Below, piece after piece: positions 57,834 to 64,000 of a DNA stretch of 64,000 nt. Source of the DNA: Amylostereum areolatum (Eukaryota > Basidiomycota > Agaricomycetes > Russulales > Stereaceae); NCBI GenBank assembly GCA_012932865.1, contig SAXG01000005.1, positions 620,001-684,000 of the forward strand, given 5' to 3'. Within the stretch, counting starts at the first letter, position 1; each line of letters begins with the position of its first letter. Both the position numbers and the translations under genes were made by a program. The notes under the pieces were generated by a model, which was not told where the DNA came from, did not search any database, and saw nothing but the letters and a program-made list of their open reading frames with translations.

Positions 57834-60350
57834 ATGGATCCAGAAAACCAAGGTCTCCTCACTCCCCCTCTCCTGCCAGCCACGTCTGTTCCTACTCCAC
57901 CAACACCCCAATCCGATCCAGCTCCTACACAACCCACGTCGACCGTGCCGGAGCCATCCCAACCCGCCACAGATGCTCCTTCATCAGCGCAATCCACCCA
58001 AACCTTCACACAGCCGCACGGCCCTTCATCGTCAAATTTCTTCACCTCCATGGAGAATTCATCTTCGCTCGACGGGATATTGGCACAGGTCGTGGGCACG
58101 GGTCCCCCAGGCCTCGAGGCTCTCAACAAGACTCTACGCGGGTTCTCGAATAAGGACGTGCGGGAAGTCATATTATCAAGCCTGACAAGTAATGGCGAAG
58201 ATCCGCTTGGCTTGTTAGACGTGGTTGAGCACACGCTTGGGGTCCTGTACATTTTGTGAGTCGTCTATCATGCGAGTTCACTTGACTGTTCCTCCTTCGC
58301 CCTCAAGCCTGCATCCATCAATAACATCCGGATGTTGAAACAATTCCCTTGTTCCAGATCTGCAAGACTGTCAGTCCCAGTTGATGTTGCCCCGCCGGTA
58401 CCCTTGGCATTTATAGAAGACTTCTGCGCTCGTTTCAACGCCATGCAGGCGCGCATCGCACCCGAGCGGGGTGAGTCTTTTCCTGAAATACAACTGAATG
58501 AGATTCTGAGACACGGGATAGTCACTCTCCTGGCCAAGGGTATCATCCAGACCGCAGAATTGCACGGTAACGTAAGTTTAACTCGGTCTACTCCCCCCCT
58601 TCCATGTTACTTTCATATCCTTGTATCCTATTCCATTTTAATTCGCAACGAATTTCCTTTGACCTCTAGTATCAATTTACTGGCAACTGACGTTTCTTTT
58701 TACAGCTCAAGGCGGCGATCAGCCCCTTGTACAACCTGCTCACGCGTTATGCGCCCGATCTCAGCTATCTGACGCCCATCCATCCATTGCTTCTTACCGT
58801 ATGCTCTTGCCACTATCTCATGCCTAGATGTTACTGACCTACGACGCTCAGATCTGTTTGACAACGAGCCACTACACTTCGGCTCTTCCACTCATCGAAA
58901 CGCCCATCAGCAACATCTCGCTCGCCCTTTTCCCTGATTTGGTGTACACGGATCATCTAGTGTATCACTACGCCGGGGGCGTCATAGCGGCTGCGCTTCG
59001 CCGCTTCGAACTCGCGGCGGAGATGCTCGAGATTTGCGCGTCGGCGCCCGTGGCTGGACGAGGTGGTGGTGGCGGGGGTGGAGGTAGCGGAATAGGCAGC
59101 GTGGCTAGTATGGGTCCCATGGGCGGTATGGGTAACATGATGGAGGGACGCGGAATGCGTGGGATGGCGATGGCCTATCCGCCCGGTGGGAGTGGCGAGC
59201 CGAGCGCAGTGCAGGCGGAGGCAATGAAGAAACTCGTGCTCGTCCAACTCATCCTGCACGGTAAAGTGTGTCATTGATCCATGTCCATATTATTGTGAAA
59301 ATATTGATGCTAACGGTCCTATAGACGTTGCCGCTGCCCAAGTACACGCATGCGGGCGTGTCGCGGTTTGGAGGCCCCGGGTCACCGTATGGTGCGCTTG
59401 CTAAGGCGTACCCAGCCAGTGTCAAAACGATGATGTCAATTGTGCAGAAGGAGCAGAACGTGTTCGCAGCGGTATGTGTTCTTCCTTGCTTTTTTATGCG
59501 TCCGCTCTCTGACGCACGGTCTTCCTTCACATCTCTCCTCGCTTCTCTCTGTCGGGCCTTTGACATTGAACGGTGTTTGCTCTGTCACCCATCACGCCAT
59601 GTTGTCAATCAATGCGTGACGCTCGCCGATATCATGTTTCCTTGCCCGTCGGGACGGGACATAGGATCAAAACGTTGGGTTGGTGAAGCATGCGCTCGAT
59701 CGGGCACCACGGTGGACCCTTAAGCAGCTGACGGAGACATACCTGACGCTGGGGCTGACGGAAATAGGGCAAGCAGTGGGGATCGACGACCCGGAGGAGG
59801 TGCGACGCGTCGTTCTCAGCATGGTGGGCTTTCCTTTCCTTTTCCTCCTCACCGCGGTCCTGCGTCCGAGGCGTGGTGCGCGCGTCTTCTCTTCCATTCC
59901 GGAAGGCGCGCTATTGCCGTCCTTCCGACTTCTCACTTCTCGAACTTCATTGCATGTAATGGACTGACGGACGTCAATCTATGGCAGATCGAGGTGGGTG
60001 AGATCAATGCAAGCTTGTCGGCGGATGGGACGGTCGCGTTCGCGGACGACCCGCCGGTGCGAGTGTCGAAGGCGGAGATGGACGCGGTGCTCAGACGGGC
60101 GCAGGCGCAGGAGCGAGTGTTACACGAGCTCGAGCGGGAGATGGCACGGAGCAAGGAGTATCTGTCCAAGGTACGTTTTTGTTCTCATCTGCGGTAAATC
60201 GTAAATTTAATGTTTGTATCTGTCCGATAGGCGATGAGGAGCCGGGATGAGGGCGCGGCGGCAAACTGGCTCGCTGGGGAGGAGGAATTGATGACGATGC
60301 CGAACGCCGCGGCGGCGCAGTGGTTGGAAGAGAGTTCGTTCGCAAGTTAG
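57834..60350 (+). CDS. csn3: COP9 signalosome subunit 3
   Basis: PCI-domain subunit of the COP9 signalosome, the complex that removes Nedd8 from cullins. The start MDPENQGLLTPPLLP opens a Pro/Thr/Ser-rich N-terminal extension. Conserved blocks follow: ALNKTLRGFSNKDVREVILS, YNLLTRYAPDLSYLTPIHPL, CLTTSHYTSALPLIETPI, VYHYAGGVIAAALRRFELAA and LPLPKYTHAGVSRFGGPG. The PCI part has TYLTLGLTEIGQAVGIDD and VGEINASLSADGTVAF. It ends QWLEESSFAS at TAG 60348-60350 after an acidic and Ala-rich tail. Between the helical part and the PCI domain there is an unusual Gly/Met-rich insertion (about 59060-59200). About nine introns. Assignment to subunit 3 rests on these blocks and overall order. Confidence 0.75.
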
Positions 60351-60901
60351 ACGTTGGACATCAAACGCGAGCTATGCGGATGAGCGAGTATGCGGTATGG
60401 ATGAGACCAAGGGCGTTTGTCAATTGTACAGTAAGAATCTACGATTCTGTAAGAACTAAACACTCGCGTGAGGACGATGACGTGAAGTTCCGTTCAACAA
60501 CTTGTACACCTGGGGCCACCGGCTACTGCACTTGCAAGGCAGAATCAGATGCGTGCTGTGTTGATGATCAAGTGGCTATTTTTTGGGAATAAGTGGATGA
60601 GGAGAACATCGAGAACGGCGTAGTAGACTCTAGTAGACTCGTGTTCGAAGGGCGGGATTTGTCACGAACGAAGGAACCATGACGAAGACAAGCGCCCGAT
60701 TCTTCCCAAATCGGGAACTCGCTTTCCCACCCCCTCTCACGGAACGGTTCGTTTCCCCTGCTTGTCCCATCTTGTCCCTCGCGCTCACGAATTATATTTA
60801 AGTCCTCTGTGTTGGTGTTCCGTAGCCGCTCGATCCTTCTCTCTCCCCCTTCCCGACGCCTGCACCCAACCTCAACCTCAACACCCTAGACACAAGAAAA
60901 A

Positions 60902-61952
60902 ATGTGTTGGCCTTCGAAAAAGCAAGCGGCTAAGTTCGACGACGAGCCGGCGAAGAAGAAAGAGGAAAAGAAAGAGGCTGCACCTGCTGCCGCCGCTGCA
61001 CCGGCGGCCTCGACGTCGACCACTGTTGCCCCCGCCGCGTCCACCGTGCCCGCCTCTGCGACCGGCGGCGCCGCACCCAAGGTCGCCATTGTGATTTACT
61101 CTATGTACGGGCATGTTGCCAAGTGTACGTAATGTTTCTTTCGTCGTCTTCGCGGTGCGTTCTGCTTACACGATTCACGGTGAGCAGTGGCGGAAGCAGA
61201 GAAGGCTGGAATTGAGGCTGCGGGTGGGAAGGCGACGATTTACCAGTGCGTTTCTTCGTTTCTTTTCTCTACCCCTGTGGACCCGTATTGACGGGTATGG
61301 GTGTATGCGTATATAGGATCGCAGAGACGCTGTCGGACGAGATCCTCGTGAAGATGTATGCCCCGCCCAAGCCCGATTACCCTGTGCTCGCGCCCGCCGA
61401 CCTCGCTCAGTTCGACGCATTCCTCTTGGGCATCCCGACGCGGTTCGGCAACTTCCCCGCACAGTGGAAGGTACGTCTGTTCCTCCTCCCTATCTCCCCC
61501 GTGTCTCAGACGCTCGCTGACGCGATCCTCCGCGGTGGTATAGACGTTCTGGGACGCGACCGGCCAACTATGGGCTGCCGGCGCGCTCGCAGGCAAGTTT
61601 GCGGGCGTGTTCGTCGGAACATCGGGCCTGGGCGGAGGACAGGAGTCGACCGCGCTTGCCGCGATGTCAACGTTCGTGCACCATGGCATCAGCTATGTGC
61701 CGCTCGGGTACGCGCAGACGTTCGCACAACTGACGAACCTGGAGGAGGTGCACGGCGGTGAGCCTCCCTTCCACTTCTGGTCGGCTAAGGGAGGTTGCTG
61801 ATGGTTGACGTGTGCGATGTGTAGGTTCTGCGTGGGGTGCTGGCGTGCTGTCTTCCTCGGATGGCTCGAGGCAACCTTCGGCCCTTGAGCTCGAGATTGC
61901 AACAATCCAGGGCAAGGCGTTCTACACCCACATCGCGCGCTTCAAGTTCTGA
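60902..61952 (+). CDS. NAD(P)H:quinone oxidoreductase, WrbA type
   Basis: FMN-binding flavodoxin-like enzyme reducing quinones by two electrons, used in decay fungi to recycle quinones from aromatic breakdown. The N terminus ([20 protein letters not shown]) is a Lys/Ala-rich extension of about 55 residues before the flavodoxin fold. The FMN-binding start is [14 protein letters not shown], then [57 protein letters not shown] and [12 protein letters not shown]. It ends [10 protein letters not shown] at TGA 61950-61952. Five exons; introns near 61125-61187, 61240-61317, 61470-61543 and 61760-61825. MCWPSKK at the N terminus suggests possible lipidation or membrane attachment, as in some fungal homologues; this is inference. 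Confidence 0.9.
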
Positions 61953-62502
61953 TGCTCCAGTACGCGCGCCTCGTCGTGGTATGGCCGTTGATTGGTGAAC
62001 GGACACCAGAGTTGCCAAGATGAAGTTTCGAAATGTGTTTGTTGTTTGTTTGGTTCGTTCGAGGTTGTGGCCGAGGTTCATGCATCATGAACGGTTTCTG
62101 TATAACGGTCATCTAATTTTTCCCCCTCCCTCCTTGGCGATTGAGATGATGTACGGTGTTGTGCTGTGTACACGTACGAGCGCGTTGATGTTTCGATGTC
62201 TATCTTTATACCTTTGACTTCATACGTTGATGAGATGAGAGAGAAGCAAGGGCGTCGATTGCGACTCGAACGTACCTTCCATCGAATCCTAACGTTCATA
62301 CACTTGCCCATGCATGGTCATGGCGGATACAGCTTCGAAGCGGACTGGCCATAGCATCCACTCATCAACCACGCAGAACAGCGCGAAAGTGAAAGCAACA
62401 TTGAATAATATGCCTATAGTACAGAAAGCTAACGCAACGCGATTGATGCATGAGATGTTCATTATTGTGGCCCCGGCATTCAAAGCAAGCCCAGGTTTGA
62501 CG

Positions 62503-62962
62503 CTACTTCTTCCCGGCCTTCTTCGCGGCGACACGCGCGCGCGTAATCTGCTTCTTCCATCCATAGCACTGGTTGCAGGCTATCCCACCTTGCGTCAGTA
62601 TACGAAGGCCAGAATGAGGGAGTAAGAGGGGACGCACTGGTGGAGCCGTGCTTCTTGCATTGGTACACACCTTCCTTGGTTACAGACGCGGCGGGGGCTT
62701 CAAGACCTTCGCGGTCGATCGGGTCAAACTGTTGCAGGTGAGCAAGTGGAGAAACACAAGGTGAACGGTGCTTACCCCGAAAAAAGCGTCATTTTCTTCG
62801 CGATTGTCGACGTCGCACTCGGTGCACTGTGGCAAGAGAATGGTCAGACACGATCGGAGGGGATCGGGGAAAGTAGAAGATACGCACGACCTCCTTGAAA
62901 TGTTGACAGAACAGCGCATCGTTGATCTCGACGGCGTTGGCGGGGACGAGGACGTCGGCCAT
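62503..62962 (-). CDS. Small Cys/His-rich protein, unrecognised conserved type
   Basis: About 95 residues in four exons. Exon 1 begins MADVLVPANAVEINDALFC and is joined by an intron near 62830-62890 (GTGCGT donor) to CTECDVDNREENDAFFGFDP. Then YQCKKHGST is joined through a 62.6-kb intron to TCNQCYGWKKQITRARVAAK, ending KKAGKK at TAG 62503. Seven Cys and several His in C-x(n)-C-x2-C ... C-x(n)-C-x2-C order suggest a zinc-binding fold, and the Lys/Arg-rich tail suggests nucleic-acid contact. It resembles conserved basidiomycete proteins of unknown role; I cannot name the family. Confidence 0.55.
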
Positions 62963-63298
62963 GGCAACAAACAGATGGGAGGGTGAAGACGAGTGCGAGC
63001 GCGGAAGCGAAAATGCAGATGAGGGGGGGAAGAGCAGGAAGAGGGGTGGATTGGGAAGGTGGGTGGAGGAGGAGAGGGGGTGTGGGAGGGAGAATAGGAT
63101 TATATAGGCGTCCGGGAAGGGAAGGTGGGGACTGGGCTGGTCTGCTGAGCGGTCACGCTCTCGACCTTCGACTCTATCTGGGCGCAATGCGGGGTGAGAA
63201 TGCGGGGTAACCGACATCAAGCATCCTAAGTTATATGACAGAAAAATAAGCATCCCCGTTCCCGACTGGTTTCATCTGCGCCAACCCGTTCCAGCACG

Positions 63299-63457
63299 AT
63301 GCTAGCCAGCTGGCAGAAAGTGAGACAGGCTCTGGCTGCGGGACATACTTTCGAGAGGATGGACGGAGATGCACGGGAATATGCGGAAGAGGAAGCAGGA
63401 GCATCTGACCTTCGGACCTCAGTCGTAGACGTGAACTTCAACCAGAACACCTCCTAA
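63299..63457 (+). CDS. Possible 52-aa small protein
   Basis: Open frame MLASWQKVRQALAAGHTFER... ending VVDVNFNQNTS at TAA 63455-63457, with a plausible helical, acidic composition. It may be real or the last exon of an unseen gene. No family is recognised. Confidence 0.25.
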   Translation: MLASWQKVRQALAAGHTFERMDGDAREYAEEEAGASDLRTSVVDVNFNQNTS

Positions 63458-63525
63458 TATCACGGTCACATGATCGTATTGGCAGCTGGCCACCACCTTG
63501 CGCTGTTCCATCAGTGAGCAAAATA

Positions 63526-64000
63526 TTAGTACGTCGCCTTGATCCGCTCGTAAAACATTCCCCCCTGGATCGTCGCAATTTCCAGCTCTATCGCACTCGG
63601 GTCCTTCCCAACAGCATGTTCGGCGAACGCCCCTGTGAGGCTGTGCCCCATGGCGATCCTGTCACTTGTCCGTGAATAACGATCTCCCCGACTATCCCGA
63701 AGCGCGCGAACGTCGACACCACCGACATCGCAATCACCTTCTGCCCGCCCACCTGTCGACACGAGCAGTCCCGCCTTCTTACCAAAAAACCCGCTGGTGA
63801 ATCACAACTGGCCCACAGATGCCCAGAATGTTTTCATTGACACGCAGGTCTGAGAAAAGAGCCTTACTCGCCAATGACATCCGCATGACTCCAACGGCGT
63901 GTATCCCGAAGAGAAACGCGTTGATTTGGGCGAGGTCGTTTGGCTCGACAGTGGGCAGGCGGGTTTGGGCGGGGCCTGTAGTTTGGCGAGGACCTCGTCC
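63526..64000 (-). pseudogene. Decayed second WrbA-type quinone oxidoreductase, cut by the window end
   Basis: Pieces in different frames match the intact gene at 60902-61952: DEVLAKLQAPPKP at the window edge (about 63990), a piece near 63940-63900 reading AQINAFLFGI, GKKAGLLVSTGGRAEG near 63775-63735, and a C terminus [20 protein letters not shown] near 63600-63540. The loss of the PTRFG motif, a stop in the FWxAxGQL region and frame changes between pieces point to a pseudogene. It runs toward the intact copy on the opposite strand, a convergent pair. Confidence 0.55.

Overview
This window looks like nuclear DNA of a wood- or litter-decay basidiomycete (Agaricomycetes). The genes are broken by many short GT-AG introns of about 48-70 nt. 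The content is typical of that group: a laccase, a PriA/CPL1-type cysteine-rich secreted protein, a KDZ (Kyakuja/Dileera/Zisupton-type) transposase with CxC2 cysteine cluster, a TET/JBP-type dioxygenase, and a chromodomain Ty3/Gypsy retrotransposon. There are no bacterial features. Exon joins below were made by eye from family conservation, reading frame and splice sites, without transcripts.

Region 1 (0-25 kb) is dominated by membrane-lipid and secretome genes. It starts with an intact Delta-12-type fatty acid desaturase (+), convergent with a DUF3433-like membrane protein (-). Next come a possible small secreted protein, a secreted repeat protein with Kex2-type KR sites (+), and a laccase (-) whose copper motifs are assembled from tiny exons, including an apparent one-nucleotide exon. 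A tRNA-Asp(GUC) sits at 11.5 kb. From 11.9 to 19.9 kb an array of six intact small secreted protein genes, all on the minus strand, and one decayed copy shares a layout: signal-peptide exon, one intron, short low-complexity or amphipathic tail, and a TATA box about 100 bp before the ATG. A CPL1-like protein and an M43-type secreted metalloprotease follow.

Region 2 (about 25-51.5 kb) is mobile-element territory. A 25-26.8 kb stretch has no recognised gene. Two unrecognised genes lie at 26.8-28.7 kb, then a tandem repeat, then a KDZ transposase gene (29.2-40.0 kb, -) whose coding exon is split by a 6,901-bp LTR retrotransposon with apparently identical 458-bp LTRs and a 5-bp target duplication. 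Upstream of the transposase, on the same strand, is a TET/JBP-family gene, then three large unrecognised genes (one with a zinc-cluster-like motif, one with a long Pro/Ser repeat) and a long inverted repeat. Together these may be one large composite transposon with cargo.

Region 3 (52.6-64 kb) returns to conserved genes: glucose-6-phosphate isomerase, an MFS DHA1-type transporter, COP9 signalosome subunit 3, a WrbA-type NAD(P)H:quinone oxidoreductase, a small cysteine-rich conserved protein, and a decayed second WrbA-like copy running off the window end.
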